Origin: an uncultured Bacteroides sp.
Lineage (GTDB): Bacteria > Bacteroidota > Bacteroidia > Bacteroidales > Bacteroidaceae
Reading direction: 5' to 3'
Length of the DNA stretch: 60,405 nucleotides
Assembly (NCBI GenBank): GCA_949285025.1
Contig: CASDXG010000035.1
Span: 1 to 60,405 of the forward strand
Both the position numbers and the translations under genes were made by a program. Positions 44,964 through 53,367 of this stretch are shown here, piece after piece. A model generated the notes under the pieces. The model had not been told where the DNA came from, did not search any database, and saw only the letters and a list, made by a program, of their open reading frames with translations. The stretch's first letter is position 1; every line of letters begins with the position of its first letter.

Positions 44964-46346
44964 ATGAAAAAACTTCTTCTTTTATTGCTTTGTTGCTTTG
45001 CTGTACAAGTAAACATGGCACAAGTTAAATCGTTGCATCAGTTGCAACAGGAATTTGTAGACTTACGTTTTGGTATGTTCATCCATTTCAATATGCCGAC
45101 TTTCGCCGATGAAGACTGGCCTGATCCGGATGCCTCTCCCGAATTGTTCAACCCGGCTAAAATGGATTGTCGCCAGTGGGCTAAAGCAGCAAAGTCGGCA
45201 AATATGACTTACGGTTGCCTTACCACAAAACATCATAGCGGTTTTTGTATCTGGGATACGAAAACAACCGATTATAATGTGATGAACAGTCCGTTTAAAC
45301 GTGACGTCGTAAAGGAGTATGCCGATGCATTCCGTGCGGAAGGGCTGAAGGTGATGTTGTACTATTCTATTCTTGATACGCACCACAGATTGCGTCCGAA
45401 TCATATTACGCGCGAGCACATTGAGATGATAAAAGGGCAGCTTCGTGAATTATTGACGAATTACGGTGAGATAACTGCCATTATCATTGACGGATGGGAT
45501 GCGCCTTGGAGCCGTATTTCTTACGATGATGTGCCTTTCGAAGATATATATTATCTGATAAAATCTATCCAGCCTAACTGTCTGGTAATGGATTTGAATG
45601 CAGCGAAATATCCGGCAGAGGCTTTGTTCTACGGCGACATCAAATCGTACGAACAGGGTGCCGGCCAACATATTTCTAAAGAAAAGAATCAGTTGCCGGC
45701 ATTATCTTGTCTGCCATTGCAGGCAAACTGGTTCTGGAAAACAAGTTTCCCCACCACCGACGTGAAAGATCCGGCTCAGATGGTAAACGATAATATTGTA
45801 CCGATGGGCAAGGCTTATTGTAACTTTATCTTGAATGTGGCTCCCAACCGTGACGGTCTGATGGATGAAAATGCGTTGAAGGCATTGAAGCAGATTGGAA
45901 AGATGTGGAAAATGGAAAAAGATTTGCCACAGGTTCCTGAGGCTCCGGCTCCGATTATATCATCGAATCTTGCGATAAACCAGCTTGCAGAAAGCAGTTG
46001 GAGTAACGATACAGCAATTATGGATTTTGCAAACGATGATAATTTCGGTTCGGCTTGGTGGTCTAACTGGCGAATTAAACAGCCATGGATTTATGTGACT
46101 CTTGGAAGAGAGAAGGCATTCAATATGGTTGTGATTACAGAAGCCGGCGATCCTCAGGTGGAAGAATATACTTTGGAGTACCGTAAGAATGGTGTATGGA
46201 CACCGCTGCTTAAGGGAAATAGCGACTCGCGTGTGAAAATACACCGTTTCGAAACGGTATGGGGAGATGCCGTTCGCTTTAGCGTAGTTAAGGCAAAAGG
46301 CTCCGTTTCGGTTGCAGAGTTTGGCGTATATTGCGAACGAAAATAA
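44964..46346 (+). CDS. Secreted GH29 alpha-L-fucosidase
   Basis: A 460-residue exported hydrolase that removes terminal fucose from glycans such as mucin or milk oligosaccharides. A signal peptide (LLLLLLCCFAVQVNMAQ) is followed by a GH29 barrel: FGMFIHFNM, TTKHHSGFCIWDT, and IIIDGW with the likely nucleophile Asp176. The C-terminal ~130 residues look like an F5/8 type C (galactose-binding) domain (SWSNDTAIMDFANDDNFGSAW in part, ending SVAEFGVYCE). It is a lone gene with its own terminator and no sus genes around. Confidence 0.93.
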   Translation: MKKLLLLLLCCFAVQVNMAQVKSLHQLQQEFVDLRFGMFIHFNMPTFADEDWPDPDASPELFNPAKMDCRQWAKAAKSANMTYGCLTTKHHSGFCIWDTKTTDYNVMNSPFKRDVVKEYADAFRAEGLKVMLYYSILDTHHRLRPNHITREHIEMIKGQLRELLTNYGEITAIIIDGWDAPWSRISYDDVPFEDIYYLIKSIQPNCLVMDLNAAKYPAEALFYGDIKSYEQGAGQHISKEKNQLPALSCLPLQANWFWKTSFPTTDVKDPAQMVNDNIVPMGKAYCNFILNVAPNRDGLMDENALKALKQIGKMWKMEKDLPQVPEAPAPIISSNLAINQLAESSWSNDTAIMDFANDDNFGSAWWSNWRIKQPWIYVTLGREKAFNMVVITEAGDPQVEEYTLEYRKNGVWTPLLKGNSDSRVKIHRFETVWGDAVRFSVVKAKGSVSVAEFGVYCERK

Positions 46347-46370
46347 AGAAATCTCCTTTTGAATAAGGGG

Positions 46371-46432
46371 AAATGTCCCGTTGCTTGTGAAAAAACGTTC
46401 TTTCGTTTAGTCGCAAACAACGGGACATTTTT
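46371..46432. terminator. Long-armed terminator after the fucosidase gene
   Basis: AAATGTCCCGTTG pairs with CAACGGGACATTT, a 13-bp perfect stem with a ~35-base loop, followed by TTTTTT. The right arm runs into the -7 box of the helicase gene. Edges are approximate to one base. Confidence 0.75.
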
Positions 46433-46440
46433 TATCTTTG
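46433..46440 (+). promoter_or_regulatory. -7 box (TATCTTTG) for the DEAD-box helicase gene
   Basis: A perfect TAnnTTTG match that abuts the upstream terminator. It lies too close to the TTG at 46438 for that codon to be the translation start. Confidence 0.55.
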
Positions 46441-46473
46441 CCACAGATGTTGAATTTTAAAGGACCGATGCTT

Positions 46474-47640
46474 ATGATGCTTAAAGACATACTTGATAAT
46501 TTAAATATAGAGTGTTTGAATGAAATGCAGCAGTCAGCTTTGGATGCATATCAGAAAGGCGATGATTTGATACTGCTTTCTCCTACGGGTACGGGTAAAA
46601 CACTGGCGTATCTTTTGCCTTTGACTTTTTCCCTCCGTCGGGATGTGTCCGGTGTACAGGCTGTTGTATTGGCTCCATCACGGGAACTGGCATTGCAGAT
46701 TGAGCAGGTATTCCGGCAGATGAATACGGGATTTGCTGTGATGAGCTGTTACGGAGGGCGTCCGGCGATGGAAGAACATCGTGCGATGAATGCGTTGCAT
46801 CCGTCGGTAATTATCGGTACACCGGGAAGAATGAACGACCATTTGGCGAAGGAAAATTTTGATGCATCTTCCGTTCGTCTTCTTGTAATAGACGAATTTG
46901 ATAAGTGTCTGGAATTTGGCTTTCAGGAAGAAATGGCGGAAGTTATAGGTAAATTGCCCGGAGTGAAGCGTCGTTTCCTTTTATCGGCTACCGATGCTGA
47001 GGAGATTCCCCGTTTTGCCGGTTTGAACAAGACCGTGAAACTGAATTTCCTTGACGGGAAGGATGATTTGTCTGAACGCCTGCATTTGTATAAGGTGATT
47101 TCTCCCGAAAAAGATAAGTTGGAGACGTTGTTCCGTTTGCTGTGTTGTATTGGAAACCGACCTACGCTGGTGTTTTGCAATCATCGGGAAAGCGTGGAAA
47201 GGGTAGGTGCCTATCTTCGCTCGAAAAAGATGCTTTGTGAGATATTCCACGGCGGAATGGAACAGGAAGACCGTGAGCGCGCGTTGTATAAGTTCCGTAA
47301 CGGAAGTTGTCATGTCTTTGTGTCAACCGATTTGGCAGCACGCGGCTTGGATATACCGGAAATACGTAATGTGATACATTATCACATGCCGGTTTCCGAA
47401 GACGGTTTCGTACATCGAAACGGTCGTACTGCAAGATGGGATGCCATAGGCAATGCTTATTTGATACTTCATGCAGAGGAACTGTTGCCTGCATACGTGA
47501 CAGATGAACCGGATAATTTTGTCTTTCCGGAAAAGATACCTGTTCCTCCCATGCCCGAGTATGTGACCTTATATATAGGAAAAGGGAAAAAAGATAAAAT
47601 CAATAAGATAGACATTGTAGGATTTTTGTCGAAAAAATGA
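46474..47640 (+). CDS. DEAD-box RNA helicase, cut short by an in-frame TGA
   Basis: An ATP-dependent RNA helicase core with SPTGTGKT (motif I), APSRELALQ (Ia), IDEFDKCLEFGFQ (II, DEFD variant), LLSATD (III), and HRNGRTAR (VI). The start is set at ATG 46474, nine bases after AAAGGA; ATG 46447, 46468 or 46477 are alternatives. The DbpA-type RNA-binding C-terminus begins (VTLYIGKGKKDKINKIDIVGFLSKK) but stops at TGA 47638-47640. Homologous sequence continues in the same frame for 49 more codons. DbpA-like helicases act in ribosome assembly; the truncated form would lose most of its RNA-recognition domain. Confidence 0.88.
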   Translation: MMLKDILDNLNIECLNEMQQSALDAYQKGDDLILLSPTGTGKTLAYLLPLTFSLRRDVSGVQAVVLAPSRELALQIEQVFRQMNTGFAVMSCYGGRPAMEEHRAMNALHPSVIIGTPGRMNDHLAKENFDASSVRLLVIDEFDKCLEFGFQEEMAEVIGKLPGVKRRFLLSATDAEEIPRFAGLNKTVKLNFLDGKDDLSERLHLYKVISPEKDKLETLFRLLCCIGNRPTLVFCNHRESVERVGAYLRSKKMLCEIFHGGMEQEDRERALYKFRNGSCHVFVSTDLAARGLDIPEIRNVIHYHMPVSEDGFVHRNGRTARWDAIGNAYLILHAEELLPAYVTDEPDNFVFPEKIPVPPMPEYVTLYIGKGKKDKINKIDIVGFLSKK

Positions 47641-47790
47641 AATTTGAACAGGGATGATATCGGACGGGTCGATGTAAAAGATCGTCATGCTTATGCTGCT
47701 GTGGTAAGGAAAAAGGTGAAACAGGTATTGAAATCGGTGCAAAACGAAAAAATCAAAGGTGTAAAAGCCTTGATAGAGCCGGCCAAATAG
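47641..47790 (+). pseudogene. In-frame continuation of the helicase DbpA RNA-binding domain
   Basis: Directly after TGA 47638-47640, the same frame runs 49 codons to TAG 47788-47790. It encodes NLNRDDIGRVDVKDRHAY, a VRKKVKQVL helix and IKGVKALIEPAK. This is the canonical second half of a DbpA RNA-binding domain (the RDDIGxIDVxDxxAYVAV pattern). No start codon precedes it, so it is expressed only by readthrough, or is lost. A single GGA to TGA change would explain the stop. Confidence 0.8.
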
Positions 47791-47972
47791 CAATTTTGTC
47801 CTGATGTGTGTTGCTTTTTAATTGTTCCTTTGTTTGACTTATTGCTGTAAAAATGAAAGATTTTATGAATTTATTTTGTAAAATCACCGCAAATCATTTG
47901 CTTTTTATAAAATTAATCTATAAATTGCGGCCTTATAGGAAACAAAAATGTAGAACTTAAACACACATTTTT

Positions 47973-49043
47973 ATGAAAAAGCATAATTTTAATGCGGGAC
48001 CGTCTATTCTGCCTCGCGAGGTAATTGAAAAAACAGCTCAGGCCATTCTCGATTTTAATGATTCGGGGTTGTCATTGATGGAAATCAGTCATCGGGCAAA
48101 AGATTTCCAGCCTGTAGTTGATGAGGCTATATCTTTGTTTAAAGAATTATTGCAAATCCCTGAAGGGTACTCTGTCCTTTTTTTGGGAGGAGGAGCAAGT
48201 ATGCAGTTCTGTATGGTCCCGTATAATTTTCTTGAGAAGAAAGCTGCCTATCTTAATACCGGCGCTTGGGCGAAAAAAGCCTTGAAAGAAGCCAAAGGCT
48301 TTGGAGAAACAGTGGAAGTCGCTTCGTCGGAGAAAGAAGGGTTTACATATATTCCGAAGAATTTTACCGTACCATCGGATGCCGATTATCTGCATATAAC
48401 AACAAACAACACGATTTACGGAACAGAATTGCATGCCGACCCGCAGGTAGATATCCCGTTGGTTGCCGATATGTCTTCCGATATTTTCTCTCGTCCTGTG
48501 GATGTTTCCAAATATATATGCATATATGGTGGGGCACAGAAAAACCTTGCTCCGGCCGGAGTAACCTTTGTTATTGTGAAAAATGACGCGTTGGGAAAAG
48601 TATCACGCCATATTCCTACCATGCTTGATTATCGTACACATGTGGAAAAAGGCTCCATGTTTAATACACCTCCGGTAGTTCCCATTTACGCTGCACTGCA
48701 AACATTGCGTTGGTTGAAGGCACAGGGTGGAGTAGAAGAAATGCAGCGTCGTGCCAAACAGCGTGCCGATATGTTGTATGCGGAAATAGACCGTAATAAA
48801 TTATTCCGCGGGACGGTAACAGCTCTTGAGGATCGTTCGTATATGAATATCTGTTTTGTGATGAAAGAAGAATACAAGGAACTTGAAAGTGACTTCCTGA
48901 ACTTTGCAACAGGAAAGGGAATGGTCGGTATAAAAGGTCACCGTTCTGTTGGCGGTTTCCGTGCGTCCTGTTATAATGCGTTGCCGATAGAAAGCGTACA
49001 GGCTTTGGTAGACTGTATGAAAGAATTTGAAAAACAACATTGA
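47973..49043 (+). CDS. serC: Phosphoserine aminotransferase
   Basis: A 356-residue PLP enzyme converting 3-phosphohydroxypyruvate and glutamate to phosphoserine. It starts [13 protein letters not shown], the SerC signature, with [10 protein letters not shown] and the PLP Lys in [12 protein letters not shown] (~200), ending [14 protein letters not shown]. It is first in serC - serA - DUF1015, with serA 30 bases downstream. Confidence 0.95.
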   Translation: MKKHNFNAGPSILPREVIEKTAQAILDFNDSGLSLMEISHRAKDFQPVVDEAISLFKELLQIPEGYSVLFLGGGASMQFCMVPYNFLEKKAAYLNTGAWAKKALKEAKGFGETVEVASSEKEGFTYIPKNFTVPSDADYLHITTNNTIYGTELHADPQVDIPLVADMSSDIFSRPVDVSKYICIYGGAQKNLAPAGVTFVIVKNDALGKVSRHIPTMLDYRTHVEKGSMFNTPPVVPIYAALQTLRWLKAQGGVEEMQRRAKQRADMLYAEIDRNKLFRGTVTALEDRSYMNICFVMKEEYKELESDFLNFATGKGMVGIKGHRSVGGFRASCYNALPIESVQALVDCMKEFEKQH

Positions 49044-49073
49044 TAATTAAAACAAAAACTTAAATCTACGCGC

Positions 49074-49994
49074 ATGAAAGTTTTAATAGCGACCGAAAAG
49101 CCGTTTGCTCCGATAGCGGTAAATGGCATTAAAAAAGAAGTGGAGGAAGCGGGTTATACGCTTGCTTTGTTGGAAAAATATGCAGAAAAAAGTCAGTTGC
49201 TTGAAGCTGTTGCCGATGCCGATGCCTTGATTATCCGCAGCGATGTGATAGATAAAGAGGTCTTTGATGCAGCCAAATCATTAAAGATTGTCGTTCGGGC
49301 AGGAGCCGGATATGATAATGTCGACCTGAATGCTGCCACATCGCATGGAGTTTGTGTGATGAACACTCCGGGACAAAATGCCAATGCCGTAGCAGAACTG
49401 GCTTTTGGGCTGATGATTATGGCGGTACGCAGTTTCTATGACGGGAAATCCGGAAGCGAATTAAAAGGGAAAAAACTTGGAATTCACGCTTATGGCAATG
49501 TAGGACGCAATGTGGCCAGAATAGCCAAAGGGTTTGGCATGGAAATTTATGCCTATGATGCCTATTGTCCGAAGGCTGCTATGGAGGCTGACGGCGTGAT
49601 GCCTGTCGATTCAGCGGAGGAGCTTTACGCAACGTGCAATATTGTTTCTCTTCATATCCCGGCAACGGCGGAAACCAAAAACTCGATTAATTATGAGTTG
49701 GTAAACCGTATGCCGAAAAACGGACTGCTTGTGAATACGGCACGGAAAGAGGTGATTGATGAAGACGGATTGCTCCGATTGATGGAAGATCGTCCCGATT
49801 TGAAATATGTGACGGATATCATGCCGGTGCGTCATGCAGATTTTGTTTCGCATTTTGCAGGGCGTTATTTCTCAACACCCAAGAAGATGGGAGCACAGAC
49901 CGCCGAAGCGAATATCAATGCAGGCATTGCAGCAGCAAAGCAGATTGTGGCCTTCTTTAAAGAAGGATGTGAGAAATTCCGGGTAAATAAATGA
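49074..49994 (+). CDS. serA: D-3-phosphoglycerate dehydrogenase (short form)
   Basis: A 306-residue D-2-hydroxyacid dehydrogenase, first step of serine synthesis. It has VRAGAGYDNVDLNAA, the NAD motif HAYGNVGRNVARIAKG (~139-154) and catalytic residues in NTARKEVIDE. The usual catalytic HxxxP-type region (DIMPVRHADF) is atypical. There is no ACT domain, so no allosteric serine site is expected. Clustering with serC supports the role. Confidence 0.9.
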   Translation: MKVLIATEKPFAPIAVNGIKKEVEEAGYTLALLEKYAEKSQLLEAVADADALIIRSDVIDKEVFDAAKSLKIVVRAGAGYDNVDLNAATSHGVCVMNTPGQNANAVAELAFGLMIMAVRSFYDGKSGSELKGKKLGIHAYGNVGRNVARIAKGFGMEIYAYDAYCPKAAMEADGVMPVDSAEELYATCNIVSLHIPATAETKNSINYELVNRMPKNGLLVNTARKEVIDEDGLLRLMEDRPDLKYVTDIMPVRHADFVSHFAGRYFSTPKKMGAQTAEANINAGIAAAKQIVAFFKEGCEKFRVNK

Positions 49995-50012
49995 CCTTTA
50001 AATCGGAAGAAT

Positions 50013-51260
50013 ATGGCTACAATAAAACCTTTTAAGGGAATTAGGCCTCCGCAACACCTTGTGGAGGCCGTTGCATCACGTCCTTACGATGTCCTTAATT
50101 CGGAAGAGGCAAGGAAAGAGGCCGAAGGAAACGAGAAATCGCTCTATCATATCATCAAGCCGGAAATAGATTTTCCGGAAGGGACAGACGAACATGACCC
50201 GAGAGTATATGCCAAAGCTGCCGAAAACTTTCTTGCTTTCCAGCAAAAGGGGTGGCTCGTTCAGGATAAAAAGGACTGTTATTATATTTACGCCCAGACC
50301 ATGAACGGGAAAACGCAATACGGTCTTGTAGTTGCGGCTTACGTTCCCGATTATATGAACGGTGTGATAAAGAAGCACGAGCTTACCCGCAGGGATAAGG
50401 AAGAAGACCGGATGAAGCATGTACGCGTCAATAATGCAAACATAGAACCTGTCTTTTTTGCTTACCCGGAGAATAAGGATTTGGGAAAAATCATGGAGAA
50501 GTATATCACACAACCTCCTGTTTATGATTTTGTGGCTCTGGGAGACGGGTTCGGACATTCTTTCTGGGTTATCGACGATGATTCCGATATTGATGCCATA
50601 ACAAAGGCTTTTGCTGCGATGCCCTCTCTTTATATTGCCGACGGACATCATCGTAGTGCGGCTGCTGCATTGGTAGGAGCGGAGAAGGCGCGGCAGAACC
50701 CTAATCACAAAGGGGATGAAGAGTATAACTATTTTATGGCGGTTTGTTTCCCGGCCAATCAGTTGACCATCATTGATTATAACCGTGTGGTAAAAGATTT
50801 GAACGGAATGACTCCGGAAGAATTCCTTGTGCGGTTGGAAAAGAATTTCGTGGTAGAGGAGAAGGGAACGAAACCTTATCGTCCTGCTTGCCTGCATAAT
50901 TTTTCTCTTTATGTAGGAGGAAAGTGGTACAGCCTGACGGCTAAGTCCGGCACATACGATGATAGCGACCCGATAGGTGTGCTGGATGTTACGATTTCTT
51001 CGAATCTGATATTGGATGAATTGCTCGGCATAAAGGATTTGCGTTCCGATAAACGTATCGATTTCGTAGGGGGAATTCGGGGATTGGAGGAATTGCAACG
51101 TCGCGTAGACAGCGGAGAGATGAAAATGGCGCTTGCCCTTTATCCTGTTTCAATGAAGCAGCTGATGGATATAGCCGATACGGGCAACATCATGCCTCCT
51201 AAAACTACGTGGTTTGAACCGAAATTGCGTTCGGGACTTGTCATTCACAAGTTGGAATGA
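50013..51260 (+). CDS. DUF1015 family protein in the serine operon
   Basis: A 415-residue cytoplasmic protein of DUF1015. It starts IKPFKGIRPP and VASRPYDVLN, typical of the family, and has a central IADGHHRSAAA motif (~209-219). DGHHR resembles the DGxHR motif of ParB/sulfiredoxin-like folds, which also occurs in ADP/ATP-dependent serine kinases. The function of DUF1015 is unknown, but its place 18 bases after serA links it to serine metabolism. Expression seems shared with serC-serA. Confidence 0.85.
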   Translation: MATIKPFKGIRPPQHLVEAVASRPYDVLNSEEARKEAEGNEKSLYHIIKPEIDFPEGTDEHDPRVYAKAAENFLAFQQKGWLVQDKKDCYYIYAQTMNGKTQYGLVVAAYVPDYMNGVIKKHELTRRDKEEDRMKHVRVNNANIEPVFFAYPENKDLGKIMEKYITQPPVYDFVALGDGFGHSFWVIDDDSDIDAITKAFAAMPSLYIADGHHRSAAAALVGAEKARQNPNHKGDEEYNYFMAVCFPANQLTIIDYNRVVKDLNGMTPEEFLVRLEKNFVVEEKGTKPYRPACLHNFSLYVGGKWYSLTAKSGTYDDSDPIGVLDVTISSNLILDELLGIKDLRSDKRIDFVGGIRGLEELQRRVDSGEMKMALALYPVSMKQLMDIADTGNIMPPKTTWFEPKLRSGLVIHKLE

Positions 51261-51351
51261 TGTGGAGAAGATTTCCCGAAATGAAACGTTTTTTCAGAGA
51301 AATATGCGGTTGCTTAAGTAAAAAGAATACGGCAAACGCAATGAAACAACG

Positions 51352-51384
51352 AAGGGCTGCCTTAAAAAGATTAGGGCGGCCCTT
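51352..51384 (+). terminator. Hairpin terminator after the serine operon
   Basis: AAGGGCTGCC (51352-51361) pairs with GGCGGCCCTT (51375-51384) with one T-G pair. A short A/T stretch follows, so termination is probable but not strong. Confidence 0.6.
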
Positions 51385-51395
51385 GAAATTTATAT

Positions 51396-51422
51396 GCTCG
51401 GCGGATTGACAATCCGCCGAGC
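51396..51422. repeat. REP-like palindrome, copy 1
   Basis: GCTCGGCGGATT / AATCCGCCGAGC is a perfect 12-bp stem with a 3-base loop (GAC). It lies just past the stop codon of the propeller lipoprotein gene. Bases after the stem (AGCGAATGC) resemble those after copy 2, so the repeat unit extends beyond the palindrome. Confidence 0.85.
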
Positions 51423-51430
51423 AGCGAATG

Positions 51431-52618
51431 CTAAAATTCATATACACAAATGATGGGATTATCATCTTCATGCAGAGGTTTCTTAAACTGTTTTTTAAGT
51501 TCTGCTGTTTCTTTTTCACCCAAAATGGAAGGATCATTAAAAAGTCTTAAGATACTAGTAGGAAGTCTTGTAGCTATCAACATATTTTTGTTCATACAGG
51601 CGAAAAAACCGAAAGATCCATATAAAAGCGGATTATTTAACAATAGATAAACTTCAGCCTTTTCTGTAGCCTTATCGTAGAAAGCTATGCGAAATTGCCC
51701 GCTAAATAAAAACGTAGCCATTACGTAATCATCGGTTTCACAAAAGCTACTCAATTCTGTAACATAATTTGAAATTTGAAGATTTCTCGTCATAGTTTCA
51801 TACTGATCGGGGGTATTGAATTCTTCGGGAAAATTGTATTTCCCAAAATCAAACCGGTACTTCAGAAAGGCGGAATCCCGCGTTACCTGATACACATCCG
51901 TTTCATGATGAGGTGCACAGAAAATCGCTCCGTTTTGGGACTTGAACAATTCGGGGGAAGCAGACCTTGTTCCATTCCGCCACTGAGGAAGAATCGGTAC
52001 GGCATCATACAACTTCTTGAGGCTATCCGAGTAAACAGTCAGCCTGTTTACCGAAGAGGAGGCATTTAACTGGTGCATGGAGTTGCAGACAAGAAAACCG
52101 TCTTTGGATTTCATGGCCTCCGCCAAATTCAAATTTATAGGCAGCTGTTTTAGCAAAGTTTTCCCGTCGGCATCAAATACCATAATCTTATATCTATCGT
52201 TTCCTACAAAAGATAAGATGTTAATGGTGTTTTCTTTGGGGTCATAAAACGCATCTGTCAGTACAAAGTATTCCTCCGGACCCTGACCGTAGCGATAAAT
52301 CTTATTGATAAAATTGCCGTCCTTATCGAAAATGAACAATGATTTGGTGACAAACTTATCCACTATATAAATCCGGTTATCTTCATATAATATTTTATCC
52401 ATCCTTCCAATCAGCGCAGTCGTATCGGTCTCCAGCTGGATATAGCGGAATGATTTTATATACTTGTCTTTGGTTACTTCAATATCTTCGGCATTATCAA
52501 TGTTTTCTACGCGGATTGTTTTGACCGATTGAGCCGTCTTTTGCTTTTTATCCGAATGGCAGGAAGCCAATAAAAGCAGGAATACGAGTTGAAAAAGTAT
52601 GAAATGTTTCGTTCTCAT
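51431..52618 (-). CDS. Six-bladed beta-propeller lipoprotein (BF3164-type)
   Basis: A 395-residue lipoprotein. The start is set at MRTKHFILFQ: the signal FLLLLASC ends in a clear lipobox Cys, whereas the longer frame runs back through the REP-like palindrome. The mature part shows repeated propeller strands: RYIQLETDTTALIGRMDKIL, IYIVDKFVTKSLFIFDKDGN, YGQGPEEYF. The YGQGPEEY motif marks the Bacteroidetes family usually paired with NVEALA peptides. Probably on the outer membrane or in the periplasm; function unknown. It lies on the same strand 122 bases after the NVEALA gene. Confidence 0.85.
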   Translation of the reverse strand: MRTKHFILFQLVFLLLLASCHSDKKQKTAQSVKTIRVENIDNAEDIEVTKDKYIKSFRYIQLETDTTALIGRMDKILYEDNRIYIVDKFVTKSLFIFDKDGNFINKIYRYGQGPEEYFVLTDAFYDPKENTINILSFVGNDRYKIMVFDADGKTLLKQLPINLNLAEAMKSKDGFLVCNSMHQLNASSSVNRLTVYSDSLKKLYDAVPILPQWRNGTRSASPELFKSQNGAIFCAPHHETDVYQVTRDSAFLKYRFDFGKYNFPEEFNTPDQYETMTRNLQISNYVTELSSFCETDDYVMATFLFSGQFRIAFYDKATEKAEVYLLLNNPLLYGSFGFFACMNKNMLIATRLPTSILRLFNDPSILGEKETAELKKQFKKPLHEDDNPIICVYEF

Positions 52619-52664
52619 TTTATAAAGATTTAGATTACACATCCGTTTAATAAAGGAAGCATGT

Positions 52665-52689
52665 CTCGGCGGATTTGTAATCCGCCGAG
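52665..52689. repeat. REP-like palindrome, copy 2
   Basis: CTCGGCGGATT / AATCCGCCGAG is a perfect 11-bp stem with loop TGT. It lies between the NVEALA gene and the lipoprotein gene. Its stem is identical to copy 1 and has the same following AATGC element, so the two copies are direct repeats 1.3 kb apart around the lipoprotein gene. Confidence 0.85.
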
Positions 52690-52740
52690 CGCCAAATGCC
52701 ATAGCTTCTCTTTTAATTTCTCATCAAGCGAATAACCTAC

Positions 52741-53145
52741 TTAAGTGGTTAGACCTTGATAAGGAGGACAATTCTGCGGAATGCACAATTCCTTTCCTCC
52801 TGCTTCACAACGCACATCGGCATCGTGTGCAATATATTCCCACTCTCCACTTCTACCAACTTCTATGGTAATACTGTCTCCCAATTTTATCACAGAACCT
52901 CTTGTCGCTTTTCCCTCATACTTACAATCGGAAGTCTTTTTTTCATAAATAGGATCTCCGTACCCGCCGCCGGTTGTTCCTCCGCCGGTTTCTCCGCCCG
53001 AGCCCGAAGCGCTCTGGGCTAACACCTCCACATGTAAGGAGTTGGTCAACACACCATAGTCATTCCATGCGTACTGCAAATTAGCGACTACGCCCGCAGC
53101 AAAAGCAATGCTGCCAATAAAGCCAATAATCTTTTTTACGCCCAT
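52741..53145 (-). CDS. NVEALA-family secreted peptide precursor
   Basis: A 134-residue protein. A short hydrophobic leader (KIIGFIGSIAFAAGVVANLQ) precedes the family motif HVEVLAQS (38-45, a variant of NVEALA). A Gly/Ser/Thr-rich linker (46-63) is followed by a C-terminal domain with four cysteines (74, 113, 121, 126) ending CIPQNCPPYQG. The leader suggests export, with cleavage likely near the VLA site. NVEALA proteins are short Bacteroidetes proteins of unknown function found with propeller lipoproteins, as here. A good promoter lies upstream. Confidence 0.85.
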   Translation of the reverse strand: MGVKKIIGFIGSIAFAAGVVANLQYAWNDYGVLTNSLHVEVLAQSASGSGGETGGGTTGGGYGDPIYEKKTSDCKYEGKATRGSVIKLGDSITIEVGRSGEWEYIAHDADVRCEAGGKELCIPQNCPPYQGLTT

Positions 53146-53261
53146 AATTGCAGTTTTAAGTTTAACATATAAATTACCTTATAAGGGTTTATTTTTCATT
53201 TTCCTTCTGCTCTACCAGTTCTTTTACATCCTTACGGGAATCTTTCTCAATAGCATTGCTC

Positions 53262-53293
53262 CAAAATTAAAGAAGAATCTTATAAAATCCAAA
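53262..53293 (-). promoter_or_regulatory. Promoter for the NVEALA-lipoprotein operon
   Basis: On the minus strand TTTG (complement of 53290-53293), exactly 20 bases, then TAATTTTG (complement of 53262-53269). This fits the Bacteroides TTTG-N20-TAnnTTTG consensus fully. It predicts a ~110-base 5' leader before the NVEALA start codon. Confidence 0.7.
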
Positions 53294-53320
53294 CAAAAAC
53301 AATGTTTTTTTACAAGAATT

Positions 53321-53358
53321 CGTCCGGCAATGTTTTTATAATCAACCATTACCGGACG
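53321..53358. terminator. Hairpin between the HxlR gene and the NVEALA promoter
   Basis: CGTCCGGCAATG (53321-53332) pairs with CATTACCGGACG (53347-53358) with one mismatch. It lies 10 bases after the HxlR stop codon and without a strong T run on the transcribed side. Confidence 0.6.
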
Positions 53359-53367
53359 TTTATCTGC

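Noticed and set aside
46438-46446. TTG start for the DEAD-box helicase
   Set aside because: The codon overlaps the -7 promoter box TATCTTTG, so it would not be in the transcript; later ATGs follow an AAAGGA sequence.
47638-47640. Selenocysteine insertion or a changed genetic code at TGA
   Set aside because: The expected residue is Gly, not Cys or Sec; other genes in the window end normally at TGA; the second interrupted gene uses TAA.
47626-47645. Ribosomal frameshift at the A-run GAAAAAATGA in the helicase
   Set aside because: The homologous tail continues in the original frame after the TGA, so a frameshift would not restore it; readthrough or mutation is required.
50076-51098. A 340-codon open frame antisense to the DUF1015 gene
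   Set aside because: It lies wholly within a well-supported gene on the other strand, and its protein is rich in His, Ile, Arg and Phe with no domain, as expected of a shadow frame.
52619-52702. Upstream in-frame start giving the lipoprotein 28 more residues
   Set aside because: The extra codons read through the REP-like palindrome and would place the signal peptide internally; the ATG at 52618 gives a clean lipobox.
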